From: JAHEJA01 sp965657215
Lineage (GTDB): Bacteria > Pseudomonadota > Alphaproteobacteria > Rhodobacterales > Rhodobacteraceae
Direction: 5' to 3'
DNA length: 64,000 nt
NCBI GenBank assembly: GCA_965657215.1
Contig: CBFHNR010000002.1
Coordinates: forward strand, 62,001-126,000
Shown piece after piece: positions 33,101 through 42,889 of the stretch. Under the pieces are notes generated by a model that was not told where the DNA came from, did no database searches, and worked only from the letters and a program-made list of their open reading frames with translations. Made by a program: the position numbers and the translations under genes. Numbering within the stretch: position 1 is the first letter of the stretch; each line of letters starts with the position of its first letter.

Positions 33101-34411
33101 TTATTTTGTGCGCGCAGCGGAGAGGACGTCTTGCGCCCTTTGCCAAGCAGGTGTTCCCCTTTGCAAAAGTCCTTGCGCGCGGGTTGCGTGCAACTTGGCG
33201 TCTTTTAGCTTGCCTTGCAAGGCATAGCGTTCTGCCGTGACCAAAGAGGCCATGCCGTTGTTTCCTAATTTCGCATAAGCGACGGCTAAATCCTGATGCA
33301 GTCGGACATTTTTGAAATCGCGACTACGGGCTTTTTCCAAGGCGCGTTGCGCGGATTTTGGATTTCCACTGGCTAACAAGGCGCGTCCCTGACCCGCAAG
33401 GATCAAAGGCGAGGAGGGCGCAAGAGAGGCGGCCTTGGCATAGGTCTGGGCACTTGCTTGAAATTGACGCGCCCGCATGAGCAATTCAGCGCGTAGGTCC
33501 ATCAAAAATGGATCCTTTGGGCGAAGGCGCTGGGCTTGATCCATTTGCTGCATCGCTTGGGTTATCTTTCCTTGGCGAGAGAGAGCAACGGCTTTGCGCA
33601 TGAATTTGATATCTTGGGTGATGCTCTTGTCTGCGCGTTGAAGCGTCCAATCAGGTGAACGGATAAAGGCAGAGAGTTTCCCAACAGCGCGGGCATGCCA
33701 ATAAAGAGCAGGGTTTTGAGGAACTGCAGATGTATCAGAGCTGATAAGCGAATTAACCGCCCTTAAGCGATCCCGAGAGAGGGGGTGGCTTTGAATATAG
33801 GGGTCTTGGCGTTGTTTGGTGAGGTTAAGCTGTCCTTCAAACAATTCCAGAGTATTCTTCATGCCCCGTGTATCGACACCTGCACGGCGCATGTATTTAT
33901 ACGCGGATTGATCCGCTGAGGCTTCTTCAGAGCGCGAATGAGAGAGAAACACACGCTTGGCAGAGGAATTCAGCCCGATCGCCAAACCTGTCGCGAGATC
34001 ACCGCTGCCTGAGGAAATTCCTGCTGCAATGGCAAAGGCCATTCCAAATCCCGCCGCGGTACGAGAGGCGCTCAGGTTTTGCAAACGTCGTGTGATGTGG
34101 CCATTGGCAATATGGGCCGCCTCATGTGCAATAACAGATTGCAACATCTCAGGAGACTTGGTTTTTAGGATAAGACCTGCTGTGAGGAAAATGTGATTAT
34201 TATCAATCACAAAGGCATTCATCTTTGTATCATCCACAACGAGGACTTTGATCCGAGAAGGAGATAAGCCTGCAGCCTGAAGAATGGGCTTGGCGACTTG
34301 ATCAAGGGAATATTCAATATCTGCATCCCTGAGTAACCCAATCGCCAGTGTTGAGGTCGGTAAAAAGACGCAGAGGATCAGCAGGAAAAGGGATTCTTTT
34401 ATGTAACGCAT
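33101..34411 (-). CDS. Periplasmic M48 metalloprotease with TPR tail (BepA-like)
   Basis: A 436-residue protein with an N-terminal hydrophobic signal segment (LFLLILCVFLPTSTLAIG). The zinc protease motif is VIAHEAAHIANGH (HExxH at about residue 94), with the third ligand in SRSEEASADQSAYKYM. The C-terminal half (about 260-430) is helical repeats of TPR type. This architecture is that of BepA/YfgC, which degrades or assembles misfolded outer-membrane proteins. It is upstream of the DsbA-like gene, which fits because BepA clients contain disulfides. Confidence 0.92.
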   Translation of the reverse strand: MRYIKESLFLLILCVFLPTSTLAIGLLRDADIEYSLDQVAKPILQAAGLSPSRIKVLVVDDTKMNAFVIDNNHIFLTAGLILKTKSPEMLQSVIAHEAAHIANGHITRRLQNLSASRTAAGFGMAFAIAAGISSGSGDLATGLAIGLNSSAKRVFLSHSRSEEASADQSAYKYMRRAGVDTRGMKNTLELFEGQLNLTKQRQDPYIQSHPLSRDRLRAVNSLISSDTSAVPQNPALYWHARAVGKLSAFIRSPDWTLQRADKSITQDIKFMRKAVALSRQGKITQAMQQMDQAQRLRPKDPFLMDLRAELLMRARQFQASAQTYAKAASLAPSSPLILAGQGRALLASGNPKSAQRALEKARSRDFKNVRLHQDLAVAYAKLGNNGMASLVTAERYALQGKLKDAKLHATRAQGLLQRGTPAWQRAQDVLSAARTK

Positions 34412-34468
34412 TGACCTTATCCTATTCCTTCGAAAGAAGTATCACCAAAGCCAATGTGGAATGATCCT

Positions 34469-35620
34469 ATGAAAAACTCAACCCGTGGAGCCGTTGATCC
34501 CTTTATTGTGATGGATGTTATGGAAGCCGCCCGTCAAGCTGAAGTGAGTGGACAGCATATCATTCACATGGAAGTGGGCCAACCAAGTTCGCCTGCACCC
34601 AAAGGGGCATTAGAGGCGCTTGGGAGGACAATGCAGACAGAGGCAATGGGCTATACTGTTGCGCTGGGCTTGCCTGAATTGCGTCAGCGGATCGCCCAGC
34701 TCTATGAGGAATGGTATAATGTGGACCTCAACCCAGATCGCGTTGTCATAACACCGGGGTCCTCGGGCGCGTTTATATTGGCCTTTACCGCCTTATTCGA
34801 TGTCGGGGATAAAGTTGGCATCGGTGCACCTGGATATCCCAGTTATCGTCAAATCCTCAAAGCGCTAAGTTTACAGCCTGTTGATATTCAAACCTCCCCC
34901 GATAACCGCCTGCAACCTGTGGCCTCTGATATAAGTGGGGATGATCTTTCGGGGCTCTTGGTGGCCTCACCTGCCAATCCAACGGGAACAATGCTTGATC
35001 GCGACGCATTGGGCGCGTTGATTGATGCAACACAGGCGCAATCTGGCGCATTTATCAGCGATGAAATTTATCATGGCATCGAATATGAGGCCAAAGCAGT
35101 GAGCGCGCTTGAGATAACCGATGACTGCTATGTCATCAATTCGTTTTCCAAGTATTTCTCTATGACGGGCTGGCGCGTCGGTTGGATGGTGGTTCCAGAA
35201 GATCATATTCGTCACGTCGAACGCTTGGCACAAAATATGTTTATCTGTGCGCCGCATGTGTCCCAAGTGGCGGCCCTTGCTGCAATGGATTGTGAGGATG
35301 AGCTAAAATCAAACCTCGCGGTCTATACACAAAACCGCCGTTTGATGATGGAAGGCCTCCCCAAAGCAGGATTTACCAAAATTGCGCCGCCAGATGGGGC
35401 TTTTTATGTCTACGCGGACGTCTCTGATTTCACCAAGGATAGCCTCGCCTTTTCCAAGCAAATTCTCAAAGAGGCTGGTGTTGCGGTCACGCCTGGATTA
35501 GATTTTGATCCAATACGGGGGGCGACCACATTACGGTTTTCCTATGCACGCAGCACAGAGGATATCGTTGAGGGATTGGAAAGATTAGCCAAGTTTATGA
35601 CATCAAACGGGTTTATTTGA
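34469..35620 (+). CDS. Class I/II pyridoxal-phosphate aminotransferase
   Basis: A 383-residue fold-type I aminotransferase. PLP-site residues: VITPGSSGAFILAF, SPANPTGTMLD (Asn), FISDEIYHGIEY (Asp, Tyr), INSFSKYFSMTGWRVGW with the Schiff-base Lys, and the C-terminal substrate Arg in TTLRFSYARS. The substrate (aspartate, aromatic or other) is not clear. The start at 34469 is preferred because GTGGA lies 8 bases upstream; an ATG at 34454 is in frame. The gene ends six bases before the next ATG, so it is probably coupled to the cell-wall amidase gene. Confidence 0.93.
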   Translation: MKNSTRGAVDPFIVMDVMEAARQAEVSGQHIIHMEVGQPSSPAPKGALEALGRTMQTEAMGYTVALGLPELRQRIAQLYEEWYNVDLNPDRVVITPGSSGAFILAFTALFDVGDKVGIGAPGYPSYRQILKALSLQPVDIQTSPDNRLQPVASDISGDDLSGLLVASPANPTGTMLDRDALGALIDATQAQSGAFISDEIYHGIEYEAKAVSALEITDDCYVINSFSKYFSMTGWRVGWMVVPEDHIRHVERLAQNMFICAPHVSQVAALAAMDCEDELKSNLAVYTQNRRLMMEGLPKAGFTKIAPPDGAFYVYADVSDFTKDSLAFSKQILKEAGVAVTPGLDFDPIRGATTLRFSYARSTEDIVEGLERLAKFMTSNGFI

Positions 35621-35625
35621 CTGTG

Positions 35626-36834
35626 ATGCGCTGGGCGATCATATGTGTGATGTTGCTCGTCGCTCCTGTGGCTGCGCAAAATTTGGGGGGCTTTGCCCGT
35701 GTTGATCCCGCTCAGTCTCAAGCAAAAGACGGATTTTTTGGAAAAACCCATGTGACACTGAGCCTGTCCCAAGGTGTACCTTATCGTCTGTTTCATCTCA
35801 CGAACCCCAATCGATTTGTCATTGATTTTCAACAAGTTGACTTTGCGGGGCTGTTGCCCGAGGACTTTGATCAAAGTGACCAAATCACAGCTCTGCGATA
35901 TGGCGCGCTGGGCAATGGATGGTCTCGGATGGTCTTTGATTTGGCTGCGCCCATGCTTGCACGAGATGTTTCTCTTGATATTGCCAATGACGGAGGGGCT
36001 GCAAAGCTAAGCTTTACCCTTGCGCCTGTCGAGGCCGATGATTTTGCAAAATCCGCAGGCCATCCTGAGCAAGCACAGCGACAGAGCCTGCCAGACCCAA
36101 GCCTGAGCTACGCGCCCAATACCCAAGACGATGATATTTTGGTCGTGCTCGATGCAGGTCACGGTGGATTGGACCCAGGCGCGGTTGCAGGGCCGCTCAA
36201 AGAATCCACATTGATGTTGGCCTTGGTGCGCGACGTGCGTGAGGCCCTATTGCGCCAAGAGGGGATCAACGTCGCCCTGACACGCAACAGTGATGTGTTT
36301 ATATCCTTAGAGGAACGGGTTTCGATGGCCTATGAGCTGGGCGCAGATGTGTTCATATCGCTGCATGCAGATGCGGTCACATTGGGTGTGGCGCGTGGTG
36401 TCACGGTCTATTCCCTCTCGGATCAAGCCAGTGACGAAGCCTCAGAATTGCTCGCTGCGCGTCATGATCGCGACGAATTGCTGTCCGGTGTGGATTTGAG
36501 CGAGGCGGATGATGAAATCGCGAATGTCCTTTTGGAAATCGCCCGAAATGAAAATGCGCCAAGGATCAAACGGCTGGCCGAAGAGCTCATTGATGGATTT
36601 CAAGAAAATTCAATCAAGGTCAATTCACGCCCCCATAGACACGCTGCGTTCTCTGTGCTCAAGGCGGCAGATATCCCGTCAGTATTGATCGAAGCAGGGT
36701 TCATGTCGACCTCTAATGATTTGAAAAACCTACAGAATATGGAATGGCGCCAAAAATTTGCGCAAGGGGTCGCCCAAGGAATTTTAACATGGTCCCAGAA
36801 AGAAGACATATTGGCCCCCAAATTACGCCAATAA
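35626..36834 (+). CDS. N-acetylmuramoyl-L-alanine amidase (AmiC type)
   Basis: A 402-residue periplasmic cell-wall amidase that cleaves the glycan-peptide bond during daughter cell separation. It has a signal peptide (MRWAIICVMLLVAPVAAQ), an N-terminal AMIN domain (about residues 30-130) that targets the septum, and a C-terminal Amidase_3 domain. Zinc residues are in VLDAGHGGLDPGAV, the following KESTL and SLHADA, with catalytic Glu in VLIEAGFMS. It overlaps in spirit with pbp1A downstream, 115 bases away. The start could also be GTG 35623. Confidence 0.93.
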   Translation: MRWAIICVMLLVAPVAAQNLGGFARVDPAQSQAKDGFFGKTHVTLSLSQGVPYRLFHLTNPNRFVIDFQQVDFAGLLPEDFDQSDQITALRYGALGNGWSRMVFDLAAPMLARDVSLDIANDGGAAKLSFTLAPVEADDFAKSAGHPEQAQRQSLPDPSLSYAPNTQDDDILVVLDAGHGGLDPGAVAGPLKESTLMLALVRDVREALLRQEGINVALTRNSDVFISLEERVSMAYELGADVFISLHADAVTLGVARGVTVYSLSDQASDEASELLAARHDRDELLSGVDLSEADDEIANVLLEIARNENAPRIKRLAEELIDGFQENSIKVNSRPHRHAAFSVLKAADIPSVLIEAGFMSTSNDLKNLQNMEWRQKFAQGVAQGILTWSQKEDILAPKLRQ

Positions 36835-36949
36835 CAATGCCGCGCGATTTGAAGAAAAAGGCAAGGAATTGCCTGAAAAGAGCTTTTGGCGTTTTGACCT
36901 TGATGCATTCCGCGCGTATAACGAAGTACGACTTTACTTGGGGCGGCGC

Positions 36950-39502
36950 GTGATCAGATTTATTCTTTCCTTTTTCGGTGCGATTTATACGGCAATCACC
37001 ATGAGCATCATCGCTTTTGCGCTGACGATTGGGGCTGTGTTTTGGATTTACGGTCGTGATTTGCCGAGCCATGACTCACTGGCCCAATACCAACCGCCAA
37101 CGATTAGTCGTATCTATTCAAACGAAGGCAAGATCATCGATGAATTTGCCCGTGAACGTCGTTTGTTTACGCCCTCTGAGGAAATTCCTGACCTCATCAA
37201 GCAGGCCTTTATTTCCGCTGAGGACAAGAATTTCTATAATCACCCCGGATATGACATTCGCGGGATTGCCTCCGCTGCTGTTGATGCAGTGAGCTCGGGA
37301 GGATCGCGTGTGCGCGGGGCCTCGACCATTACGCAACAGGTGATGAAGAACTTTTTGCTGGATGGATCACGTCGAGCAGAGCGCAAGATCAAAGAAATCA
37401 TTCTTGCAACGCGGATCGAAGACACCCTAAGCAAGGAGAAAATTCTCGAACTCTATTTGAATGAAATCTTTTTGGGTCAGAACTCCTATGGTGTCACGGC
37501 CGCTGCGCAAACCTATTTCAACAAAACCCTCAGGGAGCTTGCGCCGCATGAGGCGGCTATGTTGGCCTCTCTGCCCAAAGCACCCTCTGATTTTCATCCC
37601 GTTCGCCGTAAAGAGCGGCTCTTGGAGCGGCGCAACTATGTTTTGCGGGAAATGTATCAAAACGGCTATCTCTCTGAGGAGCGTGCCGTCGCAGAAGCAC
37701 AGAAACCTCTGCTATCTGTTCAAAACGGCGACTTCGAAAGCTTTCGTTCCGTCTTGCCGCCACGGGATTACTTCACCGATGAAATTCGCCGTCAGCTCAG
37801 TCGAGATTTCGGTGAAGAGGAATTCTTTACCGGTGGCATGACCGTACGTGCCTCGATTGATCCAGAGATGCAGGGCGTAGCCGCGAATGCCTTACGGCGT
37901 GCGTTGGAAAACTATGACCGCTCCCTCGGGATTTGGCGCGGCACTGGGGAAAGCCTTGCCGAAGATGCGCTTCAAGATGAAGCAAGCTGGCGTAAGGCGC
38001 TGTCGCAGGTGCGCATTGCCCGCGATATTGATTTGAACGGTCAATGGTATCCTGCTGTTGTATTGGGCTTTGATGGGGGCGATGCGCTCTTGGGCATAGA
38101 AGGGGTCGGTGAAAATGAACCGCCCCAAGTGCTTCCTGCAAAAGATGTGCAATGGGCCCGTAAATTATTGGCATCTGGCAAGCTGAGTGATGCGGCCAAG
38201 CAAGCGTCTGATTTGTTGGATCTGGGGGATGTGGTTCATGTTCGTCGCATGACCTCTGATAGTGACGGAAGCTTTATCCGTTGGACCTTGCGCCAACCGT
38301 CACGGGTTCAAGGTGCCTTTATGGCGATGGATGTGAACACAGGGCGCGTTTTGGCGATGCAGGGTGGGTTTTCCTATGAAAGTTCGGTCTATAACCGCGC
38401 CACGCAAGCAAACCGTCAGCCAGGATCAAGCTTTAAGCCGTTTGTCTATGCGGCGGCTCTTGATAGCGGTTACACACCTGCAACCATCGTGATTGACGCG
38501 CCTATTGAGATTAACACACCGCAAGGACTTTGGCGTCCCAAGAACGCCTCTAATCAGTTCTACGGCCCAACGCCTCTGCGCACAGGGATTGAACGGTCTC
38601 GTAACTTGATGACCATTCGTTTGGCGCAAGAGGTTGGGATGGACATCATTGGTGATTATTCCGAAGACTTCGGCGTTTATGACAGTCTTGGGCGTTTCTT
38701 GGCCAACTCATTGGGGTCTGAAGAGACGACATTGTATAAAATGGTTGCGGCCTATGCGATGTTTGCCAACGGCGGAGAACGGGTCGAGCCCACTTTGGTC
38801 GATCGTATTCAGGACCGCTACGGCAAAACCGTTTATCGCCATGATCAGCGGGATTGTGTTGATTGTGATCGTGACCGTTTGCAGGACGGCTATGGCCCGC
38901 GAATTGTGTCCAACCGTGAACGGGTGATGGATGCCATCACCGCTTATCAGCTTACTAGCATGATGAAGGGCGTTGTGGATCGCGGGACGGCCTCAAAATA
39001 TATCAAGCTTCCTGTGCCGATTGCGGGCAAGACCGGAACAACCAACGATGCAAAAGACGTGTGGTTCGTCGGCTTTAGCAGCAATATCGTGGCAGGGTGT
39101 TACATCGGTTATGACCTTCCTCGCAGCCTTGGCAAAGGGGCCTCTGGTGGGGGAACCTGTGGACCTGTGTTCCAAAAGTTCATGAGCGAAGCTATCAAAA
39201 AATTCGGCGGCGGTGCCTTTGAAGTGCCTCCGGGCGGTGTCTTTATCAAGATTGATCGCTTTACTGGGGATCGCTTGTCAGATGATGCATCAGGAGACAA
39301 TGTCGTTGCAGAATACTTCCGCGAAGGCGAAGAGCCCGTCTTTGGTGTGACATTCGACGGTGGATTCGCAATGGGCAGCAACTTTGAGCTTATTACTCCG
39401 GGATCACAGCAGGCCAAAGAAGTGGTAACCTCCACAGGCAAAAAAGCTGTGGTTGGTCCCAAGGCGAGCTTTGGAACGTTAAGTTCAGGTGGCTTATACT
39501 GA
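36950..39502 (+). CDS. mrcA: Penicillin-binding protein 1A
   Basis: An 850-residue bifunctional class A PBP that polymerises and cross-links peptidoglycan. One N-terminal membrane helix (about 15-38). Transglycosylase motifs: EDKNFYNHPGYD with catalytic Glu, GASTITQQVMKN, RKIKEIILA and LNEIFLGQNSYG. Transpeptidase motifs: SSFK in RQPGSSFKPFVYAAAL, SRN in GIERSRNLM and KTGTT in GKTGTTNDAKDVW. Between them is an OB-like insert typical of PBP1A. The start is uncertain: GTG 36950 gives a normal membrane-first protein, with GGGGCGG upstream; a TTG at 36869 would add 27 residues. It follows the amidase gene. Confidence 0.95.
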   Translation: MIRFILSFFGAIYTAITMSIIAFALTIGAVFWIYGRDLPSHDSLAQYQPPTISRIYSNEGKIIDEFARERRLFTPSEEIPDLIKQAFISAEDKNFYNHPGYDIRGIASAAVDAVSSGGSRVRGASTITQQVMKNFLLDGSRRAERKIKEIILATRIEDTLSKEKILELYLNEIFLGQNSYGVTAAAQTYFNKTLRELAPHEAAMLASLPKAPSDFHPVRRKERLLERRNYVLREMYQNGYLSEERAVAEAQKPLLSVQNGDFESFRSVLPPRDYFTDEIRRQLSRDFGEEEFFTGGMTVRASIDPEMQGVAANALRRALENYDRSLGIWRGTGESLAEDALQDEASWRKALSQVRIARDIDLNGQWYPAVVLGFDGGDALLGIEGVGENEPPQVLPAKDVQWARKLLASGKLSDAAKQASDLLDLGDVVHVRRMTSDSDGSFIRWTLRQPSRVQGAFMAMDVNTGRVLAMQGGFSYESSVYNRATQANRQPGSSFKPFVYAAALDSGYTPATIVIDAPIEINTPQGLWRPKNASNQFYGPTPLRTGIERSRNLMTIRLAQEVGMDIIGDYSEDFGVYDSLGRFLANSLGSEETTLYKMVAAYAMFANGGERVEPTLVDRIQDRYGKTVYRHDQRDCVDCDRDRLQDGYGPRIVSNRERVMDAITAYQLTSMMKGVVDRGTASKYIKLPVPIAGKTGTTNDAKDVWFVGFSSNIVAGCYIGYDLPRSLGKGASGGGTCGPVFQKFMSEAIKKFGGGAFEVPPGGVFIKIDRFTGDRLSDDASGDNVVAEYFREGEEPVFGVTFDGGFAMGSNFELITPGSQQAKEVVTSTGKKAVVGPKASFGTLSSGGLY

Positions 39503-39561
39503 CCTTGCCCCTTGGCGTGAGGTGGTTTATCAGAGCGACGAAATAACAGGCAGGACAGATT

Positions 39562-40689
39562 ATGCGCGCGGATGTTCAAAATACCGTCAATGACATTGAA
39601 AAATCATTAGAATTGCTCCGTCAGCGCATGGGCTGGGAGTCCGTTCAACACCGCCTCGAAGAATTCAACGCCCGCGTTGAAGATCCGGATCTATGGAATG
39701 ATCCTGAAAATGCGCAGAAATTAATGCGGGAACGTCAGGCATTGGTTGATGCGGTTAAAATTCACGACGACATCAAACAAGACCTCAGCGACAATATCGA
39801 AATGATTGAGCTAGGCGAAATGGAAGGCGATACAGACGTTATCACTGACGCAGAAAATGCCCTGTACGACCTTGCGAAAAAAGCAGCCGCCAAAGAGCTC
39901 GAAGCACTCTTAAATGGGGAAGCCGATTCCAATGACACCTTCCTCGAAGTGCATTCGGGAGCAGGGGGCACAGAGAGCTGTGACTGGGCGTCTATGTTGG
40001 CGCGCATGTATGTGCGTTGGGCTGAAAAAGCAGGCTACACTGTTGAAATGCAATCAGAAACCCCAGGCGAAGAAGCGGGTATTAAATCTGTGGCCTACAA
40101 GATCACAGGGCATAATGCCTATGGGTGGTTGAAGTCAGAAAGCGGTGTGCATCGATTGGTGCGCATTTCGCCCTTTGATAGTGCTGCCAAGCGCCACACC
40201 TCTTTTTGTTCAGTTTGGATTTATCCTGTTGTCGATGACAATATTGATATCGAAGTGAACCCAGCCGACATTCGGATTGACACCTATCGCTCTTCTGGAG
40301 CCGGTGGTCAGCACGTGAACACAACGGATTCAGCCGTGCGCATCACGCACAATCCGACAGGGATCGTCGTTACAAGTTCTGAGAAATCACAGCACCAAAA
40401 CCGTGATATCGCAATGAAAGCTTTGAAATCACGTTTGTATCAAATGGAGCTTGATCGTCGCAATGCGGCTATCAACGAGGCGCACGAAAACAAAGGGGAT
40501 GCAGGGTGGGGCAACCAAATCCGCTCTTACGTGTTGCAGCCCTATCAAATGGTCAAAGACCTGCGCACAGGGCATGAGACATCTGATACCAAGGGCGTTT
40601 TGGACGGAGATTTGGATGATTTCATGGCCGCGACCTTGGCAATGGATGTGTCTGGAAAATCCCGTGCTGAGGCAACGTCGGACGAGTAA
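39562..40689 (+). CDS. prfB: Peptide chain release factor 2
   Basis: A 375-residue translation factor that reads UAA and UGA stops. The codon-recognition tripeptide SPF is in VRISPFDSAAKR and the peptidyl-transferase GGQ loop is SSGAGGQHVNTTDS. The frame is continuous from ATG 39562, so there is no programmed UGA frameshift of the kind found in many bacteria. RBS AGGACA is 7 bases upstream. It is 59 bases after the pbp1A stop. Confidence 0.97.
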   Translation: MRADVQNTVNDIEKSLELLRQRMGWESVQHRLEEFNARVEDPDLWNDPENAQKLMRERQALVDAVKIHDDIKQDLSDNIEMIELGEMEGDTDVITDAENALYDLAKKAAAKELEALLNGEADSNDTFLEVHSGAGGTESCDWASMLARMYVRWAEKAGYTVEMQSETPGEEAGIKSVAYKITGHNAYGWLKSESGVHRLVRISPFDSAAKRHTSFCSVWIYPVVDDNIDIEVNPADIRIDTYRSSGAGGQHVNTTDSAVRITHNPTGIVVTSSEKSQHQNRDIAMKALKSRLYQMELDRRNAAINEAHENKGDAGWGNQIRSYVLQPYQMVKDLRTGHETSDTKGVLDGDLDDFMAATLAMDVSGKSRAEATSDE

Positions 40690-40699
40690 GCGTCAGATA

Positions 40700-40840
40700 G
40701 CGCTCCAAATTTGGGGGACTTAACGTTACCTTTTCTGCACGTGCAAGAGATGCTAGAGGGGATTTTCTCTAGGTGAGGCTTAGGTTTCAACATCTCGCGG
40801 TACCCGTAGTGCAACTCGAGCTATAAGTCTCAGATTTGAA
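40700..40840 (+). ncRNA. Candidate structured RNA (6S-like long imperfect hairpin)
   Basis: The 317 bases between prfB and the amidase gene hold no gene but show five nested complementary segments that build one long, bulged hairpin: CAAAT 40706-40710 with ATTTG 40834-40838, GACTTA 40717-40722 with TAAGTC 40824-40829, TGCAC 40736-40740 with GTGCA 40809-40813, GAGATG 40747-40752 with CATCTC 40791-40796, CTAGAG 40753-40758 with CTCTAG 40767-40772. A closing stem, asymmetric inner loops and a terminal hairpin resemble 6S RNA, but I cannot confirm the family. Strand is inferred from the terminator-like hairpin at 40910. Confidence 0.35.
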
Positions 40841-40909
40841 TTCACAATCGACACAGCAAGATGAATTTGGCGCTGCGAATTTTAGCTATTCAAGTAAATC
40901 ACCTTGTCT

Positions 40910-40943
40910 GCCATCCTTTGGAAAATGAAAGGATGGCATTTTC
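40910..40943 (+). terminator. Terminator-like hairpin after the candidate RNA
   Basis: GCCATCCTTT pairs with AAAGGATGGC (10 bp, loop of 8) followed by ATTTTCC. The T tract is short, so termination may be weak. Confidence 0.6.
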
Positions 40944-41007
40944 CTATCTTGCCAATCGCAGTGATCACTGAAACCTTGTCGCAAATAATGAGAGTTCAGG
41001 GGGCACT

Positions 41008-42411
41008 ATGGGAGTGTTAGATAAATCAGCGCGAGAGCAATCGGAGATGATTGCTCAAGGTGGCATCAGCGCGGTTGAGTTGATGCAGGAAACCTTGGAT
41101 CACATTGATCAGGTAAACCCTGAGGTCAATGCGATTGTTGCACGTGTTGAGCGGGATGATTTGATCGCTCAGGCGCGCGCGGCGGATGCAGGTCCGCGCA
41201 AGGGTTGGATGCATGGATTACCGATAGCTGTCAAAGATTTGTCCAATGTTGCCGGGATCAAAACTTCCATGGGATCACCCGTATTCCAAGACAGCGTTGC
41301 ACCCAAGGATGATTTGATGGTCAAACGCATGCGGGATGCGGGCGCAATTTTTATTGGCAAAACCAATACGCCTGAATTTGGCCTTGGCTCGCATACATTT
41401 AACCCAGTCTATGGCGCGACGGGCAATGCCTATGATCCGACAAAATCGGCAGGGGGTTCCTCAGGCGGCGCAGCTGTTGCGCTTGCGCGGCGTATGGTGA
41501 GCGTTGCCGATGGATCGGATATGATGGGATCCCTTCGCAATCCAGCAGGGTGGAACAATGTCTATGGGTTCCGTCCAACATGGGGTTTGGTTCCTTCAGA
41601 ACCGCAGGGGGACACATTTCTACATCAACTCTCGACAAGCGGACCCATGGCGCGCTCCCCACGTGATTTGGCCGCTTTGTTGACAACTCAATCGGGGCTT
41701 GATCCGCGACAACCGCATGGATTGCAGCGCCAAGATTTCCAATCCCAGATGTCAGGCGAATTAAAAGGCAAACGACTTGCGTGGCTCGGTGATTGGGGCG
41801 GTGCGCTTCCGATGGAGGAGGGTATTCTTGAGGGCTCGCATGAGGCTTTGGACGTTATACGCAGCCTGGGTGCAACTGTAGAGGATCTTGCGGCCCCCTT
41901 TGACGCAGACGAGCTGTGGCAAAGTTGGATCACGCTTCGGTCATGGACCGTCGCGTCAGGGGCGAGAGCGCTTTATGAGGATGCCGAAAAACGGGCTTTG
42001 TTGAAACCAGCAGCGATCTGGGAAATTGAGCGTGGATTGAAGATGTCTGCATCCGAGGTGCATCAAGCCTCGGTTATTCGATCCCGTTGGTTTGCGAAAA
42101 CGGCTGAGCTATTTGACACCTATGATGCGCTTATCTTGCCCTCTGCGCAAGTATGGCCGTTTCCCATTGAGTGGGTCCATCCAACTCAGATCGCAGGGGT
42201 CGAGATGGATACCTATCATCGATGGATGCAGGTTGTTATCCCTGCAGGTCTGATCGGATTGCCTGTTATCAATCTACCTGTTGGTTTCGGTGCGACGGGC
42301 CTACCACTTGGGTTGCAATTGATTGGTCCACGTCAAAGCGATGCACAGCTTTTGTCGATGGGGCAAGGGTGGCATGAGGAAACCGATTGGCCAAATGCGA
42401 AGCCTGCCTAG
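41008..42411 (+). CDS. Amidase (amidase signature family)
   Basis: A 467-residue amidase-signature hydrolase. The Ser-cisSer-Lys triad is visible: Lys in PIAVKDLSNVAG (about 75), cis-Ser in SAGGSSGGAA (about 152) and the nucleophile Ser in the following VADGSDMMGSLRNPAG. Family members hydrolyse diverse amides, including aryl and peptide amides; the glutamyl-tRNA amidotransferase subunit GatA is a relative, but no gatB/gatC is adjacent, so a stand-alone amidase is more likely. RBS GGGGG precedes the start. It overlaps the convergent VanZ-like gene by four bases. Confidence 0.9.
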   Translation: MGVLDKSAREQSEMIAQGGISAVELMQETLDHIDQVNPEVNAIVARVERDDLIAQARAADAGPRKGWMHGLPIAVKDLSNVAGIKTSMGSPVFQDSVAPKDDLMVKRMRDAGAIFIGKTNTPEFGLGSHTFNPVYGATGNAYDPTKSAGGSSGGAAVALARRMVSVADGSDMMGSLRNPAGWNNVYGFRPTWGLVPSEPQGDTFLHQLSTSGPMARSPRDLAALLTTQSGLDPRQPHGLQRQDFQSQMSGELKGKRLAWLGDWGGALPMEEGILEGSHEALDVIRSLGATVEDLAAPFDADELWQSWITLRSWTVASGARALYEDAEKRALLKPAAIWEIERGLKMSASEVHQASVIRSRWFAKTAELFDTYDALILPSAQVWPFPIEWVHPTQIAGVEMDTYHRWMQVVIPAGLIGLPVINLPVGFGATGLPLGLQLIGPRQSDAQLLSMGQGWHEETDWPNAKPA

Positions 42412-42752
42412 GGGTAGGGTACGTATCGGGCCAAGAGCTTAGCACAAATGATCCCAACCAAGACCCCAATGAGGTCAGCGATAAAATCCATGATGTCGCC
42501 TTGACGTCCCACATAGGGTTGCACAATTTCAATTGCGGCGCCGAGGCCAAGGCCCCAAAGGCCCGCCCAAATGTATCCATATCTTTGGGCAAAGCTGACG
42601 GGAAACACAAGGGCCGCAAAGGCCATGAAATGTGCAAGCTTGTCATTAATAAGTCCCGGAGCCGTCCCCGTGTTTTGACTGAGAGTGAGCGCAAGGATGA
42701 GGACACTAAGAGCAAGAGTAATGCTAATTGAATATGATCTGAGAAATTGCAT
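42408..42752 (-). CDS. VanZ-like family membrane protein
   Basis: A 114-residue protein with four hydrophobic helices. The VanZ-like hallmarks are DKLAHFMAFAAL (about 38-49) and the later IEIVQPYVGRQGDIMDFIADLIGVLVG pattern, seen as E..Q...GR..D..D...N/D..G. VanZ confers low-level teicoplanin resistance in one context, but most relatives in proteobacteria have no known role. It is a single gene convergent with the amidase. Confidence 0.82.
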   Translation of the reverse strand: MQFLRSYSISITLALSVLILALTLSQNTGTAPGLINDKLAHFMAFAALVFPVSFAQRYGYIWAGLWGLGLGAAIEIVQPYVGRQGDIMDFIADLIGVLVGIICAKLLARYVPYP

Positions 42753-42889
42753 TCCCCGCGTTTAGCCCCTTTTGTCATGGATGAAAAGGCGTTGGGATTT
42801 GGTGAAAAGTGGGGAAAGTGTCGCTAAACCATTGCGAGCATGGGTTCACTTCGTTATCTGAGAGGGAAACGACGTAAGGAGTGATTAAC

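Noticed and set aside
42387..42731. Plus-strand open frame of 114 codons opposite the VanZ-like gene
   Set aside because: The minus-strand reading gives a coherent VanZ-like membrane protein; the plus-strand one is compositionally random.
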